A stretch of 64,000 nucleotides of DNA, taken from Minicystis rosea. Lineage in GTDB: Bacteria > Myxococcota_A > Polyangia > Polyangiales > Polyangiaceae. The stretch covers positions 13,648,501 to 13,712,500 of the forward strand of contig CP016211.1 in the NCBI GenBank assembly GCA_001931535.1, read 5' to 3'. Below the pieces are notes generated by a model, which was not told the DNA's origin, did not search any database, and saw only the letters and a program-made list of their open reading frames with translations. Below, one piece after another: positions 41,706 to 50,151 of this stretch. A program made the position numbers and the translations under genes. Within the stretch, counting starts at the first letter, position 1, and each line of letters opens with the position of its first letter.

Positions 41706-43177
41706 AGCCGCACACGTGCCGCATGGGCTGCGATCGGGCGCGCGCCTACGAGACCTTCTATTGCGGCCTCTGCAAGAGCCTCGGGGATCACTTCGGCACG
41801 CTCACGCGCGCGCTGCTCAACTACGACGCCGTCTTCCTCGCGCTCGTCGCCGATGGCCTGATGGAGACCGCGGCCGAGCCGGATCGCTGTCGCTGTCCGA
41901 TCCTGCCGGTGACCTTCCGGCCCACCGTCCGGCCCGACAGCCCCGCCATGCGCTACGCGGCGGCGATGCAGATGCTGCTCTCCGATCAGTGGCTCGCCGA
42001 TCGCGCCGAGGACGGCAAGCCCGCCGCCGTCGCCGCGCGCCCGCTGCTCTCGGGCAAGGTCGAGGCGGCCCGCGGCATCCTCGCCGATCTCGGCATCTCG
42101 CTCGCCGATCTCGACGGGTTCGAGCACGAGCAGGCGCGCCGCGAGGTGCCCGGCGTGACCGGCCCGCGCGCCGCCGCCGAGCCCACCGCGAGCGCGCTGG
42201 CCCGCGTCTTCGAGCGCATGGCCGGCCTCCCCGGCGTGAGCCCGGCGGCGCGATCCGAGGAAGGGCGCGCCGCGCTCGCGGCCTTCGGGCGCCACTTGGG
42301 GAGCGCCATCTACTTGATCGACGCGCTCGACGATCTCGAGAAGGATCACCGCGGCGGCGCCTTCAACCCCTGCCTCGCGCGGGGCCCGCGCGATCGCGCG
42401 CCGCGGGTGTCGTGGCCGCGCGTGGAGGTCGCCTGGGGCCTGCTCCACGACGATCTCGCCGCGCTCGACGATCTCGCGGGCGCGCTGCCTCTCCTGCGCC
42501 ATCGCGATCTCGTGCGCAGCGTGGTGGCCGTGGAGATGCGGCGCCTCGCCCGCGCCGCCGCCCAGAAGGCCCATGCTTACGCTCGCGCCGAGGACGCCGC
42601 CGCGCGCGCCCGCCCGCGCCCGTTGCCCTTGCGTGTGCTCGCCGCGGTGGCGACGGCCTTCGTCTTCGTCTGGGTGTGGCTCTCCTCGTTGCCCGCCTTC
42701 GCCCGCGGCCCCGCCTCGCGACGCCTGCCGCCTGCCGGTGCGCACGACGCGGGCGCGCACGACGCGGGCGCCCACGATGCCGGCGCCGATGCGGGACGCG
42801 GTGGCCTCGTGCCTCCGGCCTGGGAGCCGCGCCTCCCTCCGCCGAGCGGCCCCGTGCCCACATCCGAGCCCGGGCCGTCCAAGCCCAAGCCGCCGAGCTC
42901 CGCGACCCCGAGCGGCGCCGGCGCCTCACCGACCGAGCCCGGCACCGCGCCCGCGCCCACCACGCCGCCGTCCAAGCCCGGCGGCGGTACCGGCAGCGGC
43001 GGCTGCGGCAACCCGTGCAGCGGCTGCAACCCGAGCAGCTCCTCGTGCGACTGCTGCGACAGTTGCAAGGACTGCGGCGGCAGTTGCAAGGACTGCGGCG
43101 GCTGCTGCAAGACGTGCGACGGGTGCAATGGTTGTTGCAACTCCTGCAACGGCGGCTGCAACGGCTGCTGCAAATAG
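41690..43177 (+). CDS. DUF5685-like protein with membrane helix and Cys-rich tail
   Basis: A 495-residue protein. Residues 1 to about 290 match the DUF5685 pattern: a Cys motif CRMGC...YCGLCKSLGDHFG, LLNYDAVFLALV, CRCPI and a helix IYLIDALDDLEKD like an Asp-rich isoprenoid-synthase helix. A membrane segment lies at about 310-330 (VLAAVATAFVFVWVWL). After it come a Pro/Ser linker and a C-terminal 55-residue tail with about 19 Cys in CxxC/CC groups with Gly, Asn and Lys (GGCGNPCSGCNP...NGCCK). The tail could be a metal-binding or disulfide domain. ATG 41690 follows AAGGAG. The methyltransferase gene starts 6 bp downstream. Confidence 0.87.
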   Translation: MFGTLKPHTCRMGCDRARAYETFYCGLCKSLGDHFGTLTRALLNYDAVFLALVADGLMETAAEPDRCRCPILPVTFRPTVRPDSPAMRYAAAMQMLLSDQWLADRAEDGKPAAVAARPLLSGKVEAARGILADLGISLADLDGFEHEQARREVPGVTGPRAAAEPTASALARVFERMAGLPGVSPAARSEEGRAALAAFGRHLGSAIYLIDALDDLEKDHRGGAFNPCLARGPRDRAPRVSWPRVEVAWGLLHDDLAALDDLAGALPLLRHRDLVRSVVAVEMRRLARAAAQKAHAYARAEDAAARARPRPLPLRVLAAVATAFVFVWVWLSSLPAFARGPASRRLPPAGAHDAGAHDAGAHDAGADAGRGGLVPPAWEPRLPPPSGPVPTSEPGPSKPKPPSSATPSGAGASPTEPGTAPAPTTPPSKPGGGTGSGGCGNPCSGCNPSSSSCDCCDSCKDCGGSCKDCGGCCKTCDGCNGCCNSCNGGCNGCCK

Positions 43178-43183
43178 GCGCGG

Positions 43184-43915
43184 ATGATCGCGGTCGCCGA
43201 GGTCGAGCAGGCGCTCGAGCGTCTCTTCATCGCTGCGGAGGGCGCTCGGCTGCGGCGCGAGGATCGCAAGAAGGCCGTCGAGGTCGCCGCGCTCCTCGGC
43301 GAGCTCGGGCGCGCGGGCGCGCGCGGCACCTTCGTCGACGCCGCCGCGGGCAAGGCCTACGTCGGGCTGCTCGCGGCCGAGCTCCTCGGCGTCACCGATC
43401 TCCGCGTCATCGAGCGCGAGCCCACGCGCGCCGCCGCCTGCCGAGCCGCGGCCGAGAAGCTCTCGACGCGCGCGCGCATCGACGTGCGGGCCGGCGACGT
43501 CGCCGATGCTTCGCTCTGGCCCGCGTCGCCGCACGCGGTGGTCGCGCTGCACGCGTGCGGGCCGGCCTCCGATGCCATCCTCGACGCGGCCGTCGCGGCC
43601 GGCGCGCGCTGGCTCTTCCTGGTTCCGTGCTGCTACGGCGCGGCCATCCCGTTCGCGGCCACGGCGAGCGCCGCCGCCGATCGGCTCGGCCTGCCGCGGC
43701 ACGCCGAGGTTCGCCGCCGGCACCTCGCGGCGCTCATCGACGCGGAGCGCACGCTCCGCTTGGAGGCGGCCGGCTACGAGACCACCGTCGTCCCCTTCGT
43801 CGCGCCCACCGTGACCGGCCACAACTTGCTCTGGCGGGCCCGCCGCGCCGGCGAGCCGGTCCGCATGCGCGAGGCCGCCGAACGGCTGGCCCAGCTTCGC
43901 AGCCTCGCCGGCTGA
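43184..43915 (+). CDS. SAM-dependent methyltransferase
   Basis: A 243-residue class I methyltransferase. The glycine-rich loop is degenerate (FVDAAAGKAYVGLLAAELL), then an acidic strand end (LRVIEREPTRA). VVALHACGPASDAILDAA and FLVPCCYGAA match the family with HACG and PCC motifs (like eukaryotic METTL25-type and bacterial RNA methyltransferase relatives). It starts 6 bp after the DUF5685-like gene and is probably co-transcribed. Substrate unknown. Confidence 0.88.
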   Translation: MIAVAEVEQALERLFIAAEGARLRREDRKKAVEVAALLGELGRAGARGTFVDAAAGKAYVGLLAAELLGVTDLRVIEREPTRAAACRAAAEKLSTRARIDVRAGDVADASLWPASPHAVVALHACGPASDAILDAAVAAGARWLFLVPCCYGAAIPFAATASAAADRLGLPRHAEVRRRHLAALIDAERTLRLEAAGYETTVVPFVAPTVTGHNLLWRARRAGEPVRMREAAERLAQLRSLAG

Positions 43916-44039
43916 ACCGCGTACGCCGTGTCCTGCCGCGCGAAACGCACGCTCGTGCGTGCCTCGCAGGGCGCACCCCGCGTGCTGTTGGGCGGCGCAC
44001 GATTGCCACGCTGCGGGCATCGCCGTACCATCCACCTCG

Positions 44040-45860
44040 ATGCCGGGGACGCTCCCGCCTGAGAGGCCTCCGAGCTCGCGACTCGGCGATGTGCCCACGG
44101 TGCGGCGGGCCCGCATCGCGGACGGCGGCTCCATCGAGCTCACGAGCGCGGCCTTCCTCGACGAGCTCGGGCCTTCGTCGCAGGCCTCCGAGGCGCGGGC
44201 CGCGTCGCTCCTGGGCACGCTCATCTCGGGCCGCTATCGCGCCGACAAGCTGCTCGGGCAGGGCGGCATGGGCGCGGTCTTCGGCGGCGAGCAGATCCAC
44301 CTGCGCAAGCGCGTCGCCATCAAAGTCCTGCACGCCGACACCGAGCGTCTGCCCGGGCTCATCGATCGCTTCGAGCGCGAGGGCGTCGCCGGCGCGCACG
44401 TGCAGCACCCCAACGTCGCGGCCGCGATCGACTTCGGCAAGCTCGACGACGGCTCGTACTTCCTCGTGCTCGAGTACGTCGAGGGGACACCGCTCTCCGA
44501 CCTCCTCGATCAAGGCCCGCTCACGCCCGCCCGCGCGCTCGGCATCGCCCGCCAGATGGCGGCCGCCCTCGCGGCCGTGCACGACAAGGGCATCATCCAC
44601 CGCGACATCAAGCCGCAGAACACGCTCCTCGAGCCGGGCGATCACGTCAAGATCATCGACTTCGGCCTGGCCAAGGTGGACATCGGCTCGGCGACGGGGC
44701 GGAAGCCGACGCGTCCGAGCACGCCCCTCACGGCCGCCGGCGTGGTCTTCGGCACGCCCTCGTACCTCGCGCCGGAAGCGGCGCTCGGCATGGGCGCCGT
44801 CGACGAGCGCAGCGATCTCTACGCGCTCGGCGTCACGCTCTACGAGATGCTCTGCGGGCGCCTGCCCTTCGAGGGGACGGATCCCGTCTCGATCTTCCGC
44901 CAGCAACGCCAAGAAGATCCTCCTCCCATGGCGGTGCGGGCCCCGGGCGTCGCGGTGCCCGCGGAAGCGGAGCGCATCGCGATGCGCCTCGTGCAGCGCG
45001 CGCCCTCGGACCGCTACCAGAGCGCCCGCGAGACGATCGAGGCCATCGACGAGGCCGTCAAAGCCCTCGATCGGCCGCCGCCTCCTCCGCCGCCGGCGCC
45101 TCGAAAAGGCCCGCCGCGCTGGGCCTTCGCCGCCGTCGCGGTGGGCTCGCTCGTGCTCGGCAGCGCGGCCGCGTTCCTCTTCCTCGCCCCGCGCGCGGAG
45201 CGGAAACCCCGCGTCACCGTCGCTCCCCCCGCGCCCACCTCGGCAGCCGCGCCCAGCGCGCCCGCGCCTTCCGTCTCCGCATCGGCGATGCCGGCGGAGG
45301 TCGAGGGCGTGGACGTCGCCGGCTGGCGCGCGCGCCTCGACAAGGCCAACCAGATCAAAGATTGGGTGCTCGGCGCCAAGGCCTTTCTGGCGCTCGCCCA
45401 GATCGACCCCACGGTGCTCGACGGCGCCGATGCGCGCGCCCGGGTCATCGGCGTGGCGGCGGGCATCGCGTACGAAGGCAAGAACGAGCTCGCCGACGCG
45501 GTCTTCGACACGCTCGGCGCGCGGCTCGGCACCCCCGGCCTCGAGCTCCTCTACGAGCTCGCCCTCTCCCGCGGCGGCACGCGCGGCGGCCAGCGCGCGC
45601 GCACGATCCTGGGGCAACCGGACGTCATGGCGCGCGAGCCGCCCGCGCTCCGCATCGCCTTCGAGTTCTTCGTCGCCCCCTGCGAGAAGCGCCGCGCGCT
45701 GCTCGGACGCGCCGCCGCCGACGGCGATCGGCGCACGCTCGTCCAGCTCGAGGTCGCGCACGGGGCCCGCTGCACCAACAAGAAGGACCCCTGCTGCTTC
45801 CGCGAGGACCCGGCGATGGTCGACGCCATCGCCAAGATCAAGGCCCGCGTCTCCCCCTGA
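44040..45860 (+). CDS. Serine/threonine protein kinase (Hanks type, membrane-anchored)
   Basis: A 606-residue kinase with all catalytic motifs: GQGGMGAVFGG (P-loop), VAIKVLH (Lys), HRDIKPQN (catalytic Asp), DFGLAK (Mg), GTPSYLAPE and DERSDLYALGVTLYEM. The kinase domain is about 62-335, a Pro-rich linker follows, a membrane helix is at about 360-383, and the periplasmic tail (about 425-600) has TPR-like helices and a Cys-containing end (CTNKKDPCCFRED). An N-terminal extension of about 60 residues precedes the kinase domain. Likely a transmembrane sensor kinase; target unknown. It stands alone, with a hairpin 13 bp after the stop. Confidence 0.95.
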   Translation: MPGTLPPERPPSSRLGDVPTVRRARIADGGSIELTSAAFLDELGPSSQASEARAASLLGTLISGRYRADKLLGQGGMGAVFGGEQIHLRKRVAIKVLHADTERLPGLIDRFEREGVAGAHVQHPNVAAAIDFGKLDDGSYFLVLEYVEGTPLSDLLDQGPLTPARALGIARQMAAALAAVHDKGIIHRDIKPQNTLLEPGDHVKIIDFGLAKVDIGSATGRKPTRPSTPLTAAGVVFGTPSYLAPEAALGMGAVDERSDLYALGVTLYEMLCGRLPFEGTDPVSIFRQQRQEDPPPMAVRAPGVAVPAEAERIAMRLVQRAPSDRYQSARETIEAIDEAVKALDRPPPPPPPAPRKGPPRWAFAAVAVGSLVLGSAAAFLFLAPRAERKPRVTVAPPAPTSAAAPSAPAPSVSASAMPAEVEGVDVAGWRARLDKANQIKDWVLGAKAFLALAQIDPTVLDGADARARVIGVAAGIAYEGKNELADAVFDTLGARLGTPGLELLYELALSRGGTRGGQRARTILGQPDVMAREPPALRIAFEFFVAPCEKRRALLGRAAADGDRRTLVQLEVAHGARCTNKKDPCCFREDPAMVDAIAKIKARVSP

Positions 45861-45872
45861 GGCCCCCATCGT

Positions 45873-45912
45873 GCGCGCCGCGTGACGTCCCGTGCCGGAC
45901 GACGCGGCGCGC
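45873..45912 (+). terminator. Terminator-like hairpin after the kinase gene
   Basis: Perfect 11-bp arms GCGCGCCGCGT (45873-45883) and ACGCGGCGCGC (45902-45912) with an 18-base loop start 13 bases after the stop. There is no T run, so it may stabilise or pause rather than terminate alone. Confidence 0.4.
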
Positions 45913-46030
45913 TCGAGCGATCACCTGCCTCGGGGCGCGAGCTTCGATGCAGATGATGGTGTGATGGGGGAAGGGAGCGACAGCGTGAGGGCGGGCGCTT
46001 GCTGGGGTCCGCTCGCTCGCGCTCGCGGCT

Positions 46031-46136
46031 GCCGGTGGTTGCGGTTGCCGGTGGTTGCGGTTGCCGCTGCCGGTGGTTGCGGTTGCCGGTGGTTGCGGTT
46101 GCCGCTGCCGGTGGTTGCGGTTGCCGGTGGTGGCGG
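46031..46136. repeat. Compound short tandem repeat (16-bp and 6-bp units)
   Basis: The 16-mer GCCGGTGGTTGCGGTT occurs five times, in the order two copies, GCCGCT, two copies, GCCGCT, one copy, then a degenerate sixth. The higher-order period is 38 bp. It lies in the gap between convergent genes. Confidence 0.9.
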
Positions 46137-46250
46137 CGGCTGCTCCGGCGTTGCCCTGAGCGCGCTTCGGGTACGCTGGCTCACCGGCGTTCACGCCATC
46201 ACCGCGGAGCCGGCTTTTGCCGGCTCACGCGGTGGGTGATCTCAGGGGGA

Positions 46251-46455
46251 CAAAAGGCTTGAAGCGCCCGGACGACGGTTGGGGGGGAGTCCGTCCGCGG
46301 GCGCTTCGGAGATTGGATATTGCAGGCAGTGGGCCAATTCTTTTTCAAGCAAAGTCAGTGGCTTGCAATCACCCTCGGCGCGGGTGGATCGCAGGGCTGA
46401 AAAATCGGATTGCGGAGCTGCGAGGAGATGCGTTTGGCAGACTGTCGTCGACACA
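46251..46455 (-). ncRNA. Candidate small RNA, left copy of an inverted pair
   Basis: Minus-strand copy of the sequence also found inverted at 46480-46681. Reading outward (right to left) it ends in a long hairpin (46261-46308) whose base stem is CGAAGCGCCCG/CGGGCGCTTC-like and whose apical loop on this strand is ACTCCCCCCCAA, followed by AAGCCTTTTG, a short T run as in a Rho-independent terminator. The body is less GC-rich than the genes around. The 5' end and promoter are not identifiable. No protein frame is supported. The alternative reading is one arm of a non-coding mobile repeat. Confidence 0.45.
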
Positions 46456-46479
46456 GAAGGGGCACCGTGCCCGGGTGTC

Positions 46480-46681
46480 GAGACTGCGCTCCATGATGCG
46501 CCGCCTGCAGACTTCATGTTCGCAGGCCCAGATTTCACGTCTGCGACGAGCCCTCGCGCCGGCATGTCGCAAGCTCTCGTGATCCCTCGTTTTCGAGTTG
46601 GCCCGCCAGCTGCATTGTCTCAACGACGAAGCGCCTGCGGACGGTCTCCCCCCACCGTCGACCGGGCGCTTCATCTTTTTG
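46480..46681 (+). ncRNA. Candidate small RNA, right copy of an inverted pair
   Basis: Plus-strand partner of the preceding candidate. Reading left to right it has a possible hairpin GCCTGC...GCAGGC (about 46507-46532), then a terminal hairpin 46627-46672 with stem GAAGCGCC/GGGCGCTTC, inner stem GACGGT/ACCGTC and loop CTCCCCCC, followed by ATCTTTTT. The match to the left copy extends over most of the body (for example GGGCCAA.TC, GCTTGC.A, CGGCGCG and ATCGCAG/GTCGCAG blocks in inverse order). A C-rich loop complementary to Shine-Dalgarno sequences is known from regulatory RNAs in other bacteria. Confidence 0.45.
46627..46681 (+). terminator. Rho-independent terminator of the right small-RNA candidate
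   Basis: Stem-loop 46627-46672 with a C6 loop, followed by five T residues at 46676-46680. Its mirror copy at 46251-46308 serves the minus strand with four T residues. Because the outward strand carries the C-rich loop in both copies, the orientation is consistent. Confidence 0.55.
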
Positions 46682-46798
46682 TGCTCCGCGCTCCGGCGCG
46701 GCGCCCGCTCGAGGAATCGACGCTGGCTCGTGAGCGCGATCGAGGCGTGGCACCGCTCGCGGCGCCCTATCGTGATCACGCTGTCGTGAGGCTGTGCG

Positions 46799-47482
46799 TC
46801 AGCCCGGCGTCCAATGCGGCGTGCTGGTGAAGAGGCCGTCGACGAAGCCGATGCGGTAGACCAGGAACAGGCCGAGCGCGACGCTGGCCACGCCGGCGGC
46901 GACGGCCATCCAGCGGCCGGCGCGGGCGAAGGCGCCGCTCGCCGCGGAGAGCGGGACGGCGAGCATGAGCGAGAGGAGCACCATGCCCGCGACGGTGCCG
47001 ACGCCGAAGACGCCCAAGTAGGCCACGGCCCAACGCGGATCGCGGATGCTCCCGAGCACGAGGAGGGCGACGGCGGCCGAGCCCGCGAGCCCGTGCACCA
47101 CGCCGACGAGGAGCGGGCGCAGCGCCGCATAACCCCACCGCCCTTGCAGGCGGCGATCGGCGCGGGCGAGCGCGCCGTGCGCTTCGTCGTGCGCGTTGCT
47201 GCGCAGCGCGAGGGCGCCCAGGACGACCAACATGACGCCGACGGCGAGCTCGAGCGCGAGGCCGAGGCGCGGCGGGATCACCAGGCCGAACAGAATGATG
47301 GCCCCACCGACCAGCAGGACGGTGAGCGTGTGCCCGGCGCCCCACAGCGAGCCGATGCGCGCGGCACCGCGGAGCGAGCGATCCCGGCTGACGATCGTGG
47401 TCACGGCGACGACGTGATCGGCGTCGGTCGCGTGCTTCATCCCGAGGATGAAGCCCAGGACGAGCATGGAGGGCAGGGTCAT
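46799..47482 (-). CDS. NiCoT-family nickel/cobalt permease
   Basis: A 227-residue membrane protein with about six hydrophobic helices. The first helix has LGFILGMKHATDADHVVAVT, matching the NiCoT signature H-x4-DH that binds Ni or Co. Start at ATG 47482 with GGAAG just before it; an upstream in-frame start at 47530 is possible. It ends the minus-strand operon with a binding lipoprotein, ATPase and permease for a metal ion, 65 bp after the permease gene. Ion choice (Ni, Co or another) cannot be told. Confidence 0.88.
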   Translation of the reverse strand: MTLPSMLVLGFILGMKHATDADHVVAVTTIVSRDRSLRGAARIGSLWGAGHTLTVLLVGGAIILFGLVIPPRLGLALELAVGVMLVVLGALALRSNAHDEAHGALARADRRLQGRWGYAALRPLLVGVVHGLAGSAAVALLVLGSIRDPRWAVAYLGVFGVGTVAGMVLLSLMLAVPLSAASGAFARAGRWMAVAAGVASVALGLFLVYRIGFVDGLFTSTPHWTPG

Positions 47483-47547
47483 CTTCCGCTTCGTTCGCGC
47501 GAGGTTTCGCGAGCGGGACGACAGTAGCACGGGCTGGTGCAGGCGTG

Positions 47548-48429
47548 CTACGTGGGCGGGACACCTTTGTTGCGGCCGCCGAGGGCGAGCGTCGCGAAGA
47601 AGCAGAGGGCCAGGGCGAGCACGACGGCGCCGCCGGTCGGGACGCGGAAGCGCGTCGAGATCCAGATGCCGGCGAGGCCGGTGACGAGGGCGACGAGCAC
47701 GCTCCAGGCGAAGTAGCCGCGCGTGCTGCGCGCGAGGTTGCGCGCGGCCGCCGCGGGCACGACCACGAGCGCCTCGACCAGCAGGGCGCCGATGATCTTG
47801 AGGCTCACGACGATGGCCAGCGTGAGCAGCACGACGAAGAGGTACTCGATGCGCGCGCCGTCGACGCGGGCGACCCGCGCGAGGGAGGGGCTCGCGCTGT
47901 CGAGGAGGAGCGCGTTGTACGTGCGCGCGAGGACGCCGAGCACGCCGAGCGCGACCACGACGAGCACCAAGAGATCGGTGTCGGTGACGGTGAGCAGGCT
48001 CCCGAACATCACCGCTTCGATCTGGTGGATGTTGAACTGCTTCGTGACCGCGACCAGGAGGCAGATGCCGAGCCCGAGCGTGAGCGCCGTGAACACGCCG
48101 ATGAGCGTGTCCGGCGGGAGGCGCGAGCGGCGTTTGACGTAGACCATCCCGATCGCGGAGAGCAGGCTGAAGCCGATCACGCCGGCATACGGGGCCTGGA
48201 TCGGCTCACCGGCGAGGAGGCCGATGGTGATGCCCGTGAGCGCCGCCTGCCCGAGCGACGTGCTGAAGAACGCGAGCCGCCGCGCGACCACGAGGTGGCT
48301 CATGCCCCCGAGGAGCGGCGCGAGGACGAGCACCGCGAGGAGCCCGCGGGCCACGAACGGATAGCGCAGCGCCTCGGGGAGGAGGCCGCGCGCGGCGAGC
48401 TGCTCGAGGAAGGCGTAGAAGCGATCCAT
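47548..48429 (-). CDS. Metal ABC transporter permease (ZnuB/MntB-like)
   Basis: A 293-residue permease of the ABC-3 family with about eight membrane helices: SHLVVARRLAFFSTSLGQAALTG is the family's conserved cytoplasmic loop region, with VSLKIIGALLVEALVVVPAA later. Start ATG 48429 overlaps the stop of the ATPase gene (48427-48431). It forms the channel for Zn or Mn import with the ATPase and binding protein. Metal specificity is not decided by the sequence. Confidence 0.92.
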   Translation of the reverse strand: MDRFYAFLEQLAARGLLPEALRYPFVARGLLAVLVLAPLLGGMSHLVVARRLAFFSTSLGQAALTGITIGLLAGEPIQAPYAGVIGFSLLSAIGMVYVKRRSRLPPDTLIGVFTALTLGLGICLLVAVTKQFNIHQIEAVMFGSLLTVTDTDLLVLVVVALGVLGVLARTYNALLLDSASPSLARVARVDGARIEYLFVVLLTLAIVVSLKIIGALLVEALVVVPAAAARNLARSTRGYFAWSVLVALVTGLAGIWISTRFRVPTGGAVVLALALCFFATLALGGRNKGVPPT

Positions 48430-49133
48430 CACGCGCGCGCCTCCGTGAAGGGGAAGGCGGAACCCTCGCCCAACACTTCGGCGGGCGTGCCGGAGCGGCG
48501 CACGGTGCGATCGAGGACGGTCACGGTGTCCGCGAGGCGGCGGACCTGCGCGAGGTCGTGCGAGATCATGAGCACCGTGGTGCCGCGCTCGTCGCGGAGC
48601 GCGCGCACGATGCCTTCGAGGCGCTGCGTGCTGGCCTCGTCGAGGCCGCTCGCGGGCTCGTCGAGGAGGAGCAGCTCGGGCTCGGGATCGAGGGCGCCCG
48701 CGAGGAGCACGCGGCGCAGCTCGCCCCCCGAGAGCGCGCCGAGGCGGCGATCTTCGAGGCCGGCGAGGCCCACGCGATCGAGGAGCTTCGCCGCCACGAC
48801 GCGCGTCGCCGCCCGCACGCCCAGGCACACCGGCAAGCGCTGTCGCGTGAGCGCGAGCAGCTCGACGACGGTGAGCGGCAGCGTGGCATCGACGGGGAAG
48901 CTCTGCGGCACGTAGCCGATGCGCTCCGATCCGAGGAAGTGACAGCGAATGCGCCCGCGGAAATCGATCTCGCCCAGCACCGCCGCGACGAGGCTGCTCT
49001 TGCCCGCGCCGTTGGGGCCGACGACGAGGTGGATCGAGCCGCGCGCCACCGCGATCGAGACGCGATCGAGCGCGACGTGCCCATCCCGCGCGACGGTCAG
49101 ATCGGTGATCTCGAGGAGCGGCGGATGGCTCAT
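48429..49133 (-). CDS. Metal ABC transporter ATPase (ZnuC/MntA-like)
   Basis: A 234-residue ABC ATPase: Walker A GPNGAGKSS, Q-loop YVPQSF, signature LSGGELRRVLLA, Walker B LLLLDEPASGLD and switch His in ISHDL. Its ATG at 49133 overlaps the stop of the binding-protein gene (ATGA). It powers import by the permease encoded just downstream. Confidence 0.94.
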   Translation of the reverse strand: MSHPPLLEITDLTVARDGHVALDRVSIAVARGSIHLVVGPNGAGKSSLVAAVLGEIDFRGRIRCHFLGSERIGYVPQSFPVDATLPLTVVELLALTRQRLPVCLGVRAATRVVAAKLLDRVGLAGLEDRRLGALSGGELRRVLLAGALDPEPELLLLDEPASGLDEASTQRLEGIVRALRDERGTTVLMISHDLAQVRRLADTVTVLDRTVRRSGTPAEVLGEGSAFPFTEARA

Positions 49134-50140
49134 CAGGGAGCGAGCGCCTTCACGAGGGTGTCGGCGTTCTTCGCCATCTCCTTCTCGAACTTGTCGGCCG
49201 TGTACGCGCCCGAGGCGATGTGGGTGATGATGAAGACGTTCACCTTGGCCGCGTCCTTGAGGACGCCGAGCAGCTTGTCGGGGAAGGTCTCCTCGCTGAG
49301 GACGATGCTGATCTTCTCGCGCTTCAAGAGATCGATCATCTCGCCGAGCTCGGAGGCCGACGGCACCAAGCCGTGCGCAGGCTCGACCACGCCGGCGACG
49401 TCGATCCCGAATTCCTGACAGAGGTAGCCGTAGCCGTCGTGCACGGTGACCACGCGCTTCGCCTTGGCGTCGGCGAGCTTCTTCGCGGCCTCGGCGCGGA
49501 TTTGGCGGAGGCGCGCGCCGTAGCGGCCGGCGTTCTCGCTGAAGCGCGGCGCGAGATCGGGGCGGAGCGCGGCCAGGGCGCGCTCGATGGCGTAGGTCTG
49601 CTGCACGGCGTTGGTGAAGGAGATGAACGTGTGCGAGTTGACCGCGCCGCCGCGCGCCGCCTTGAGCAGCGGCGTGGCCTCGTTCGGCTTGATGACCACG
49701 AGATGGGTGTTGCCCGAGGCTTGGATCATCCCGCCGATGAAATCGTCGTGGCCGATGCCGTTGACGACGATGGCGTCGAGGTCGCCGAGCTTCTTGATGT
49801 CCTCGGGGCGCGGCTGGTAGTTGCCCGCGTCGACCTCGCCCGGGAGGATGGAGCGCACCTCGACCTCGGGCCCATCGCCGGCGACGCTCTTGGTCCACGA
49901 ATAGTAAGGGTGCAGCGTCACGCCGACGCGGAGCGGGCGCTTGGGATCGACCGGTTTGATGGTGCCCGCCGGCACGACGATGGGCAGCGCGCTCGCGGTG
50001 GGCTCCGGGCGCGGCGGCGCGCTTTGGATCGCGGGGGCGGCGGTGCGCTCCGTGGGCATGTCCGTGTTGCTCGGCGCGGTGCACGCGAGCGCCCAGACGA
50101 TCGACCAAAGGCCCACGATCCACGGCACGAGACCTCGCAT
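49133..50140 (-). CDS. Metal-binding ABC lipoprotein (ZnuA-like)
   Basis: A 335-residue substrate-binding lipoprotein (lipobox ALAC, Cys about 20) of the cluster A-I metal family. Candidate ligands are the His residues in TLHPYYSWTKSVAG, NGIGHDDFIGG and VNSHTFISFTN and an acidic residue in SEETFPDK. A long Pro/Ala/Thr linker follows the lipid anchor. Start: ATG 50140 has AAGGAGG five bases upstream; ATG 50155 overlaps the previous stop by 4 bp and is the alternative. It delivers Zn, Mn or a similar ion to the permease encoded downstream. Confidence 0.92.
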   Translation of the reverse strand: MRGLVPWIVGLWSIVWALACTAPSNTDMPTERTAAPAIQSAPPRPEPTASALPIVVPAGTIKPVDPKRPLRVGVTLHPYYSWTKSVAGDGPEVEVRSILPGEVDAGNYQPRPEDIKKLGDLDAIVVNGIGHDDFIGGMIQASGNTHLVVIKPNEATPLLKAARGGAVNSHTFISFTNAVQQTYAIERALAALRPDLAPRFSENAGRYGARLRQIRAEAAKKLADAKAKRVVTVHDGYGYLCQEFGIDVAGVVEPAHGLVPSASELGEMIDLLKREKISIVLSEETFPDKLLGVLKDAAKVNVFIITHIASGAYTADKFEKEMAKNADTLVKALAP

Positions 50141-50151
50141 CGATCCCTCCT

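Larger units (their letters stand above)
45861..46250. other. First part of a 938-bp gene-free stretch
   Basis: Between the kinase gene (plus, ends 45860) and the NiCoT gene (minus, ends 46799) no protein gene is supported. This part holds the hairpin at 45873 and the short-repeat array at 46031-46136, both listed separately; I see nothing else. The next part, 46251-46681, is the paired RNA-like element; 46682-46798 shows nothing. Confidence 0.5.

Noticed and set aside
41314..45885. 1523-codon plus-strand open frame
   Set aside because: Runs out of frame through four well-supported genes and reads as Arg/Ala/Ser-rich nonsense.
46251..46681. Retron non-coding RNA
   Set aside because: Inverted repeats fit loosely, but no reverse transcriptase gene lies anywhere in the window, and the outward terminators fit two separate RNAs better.
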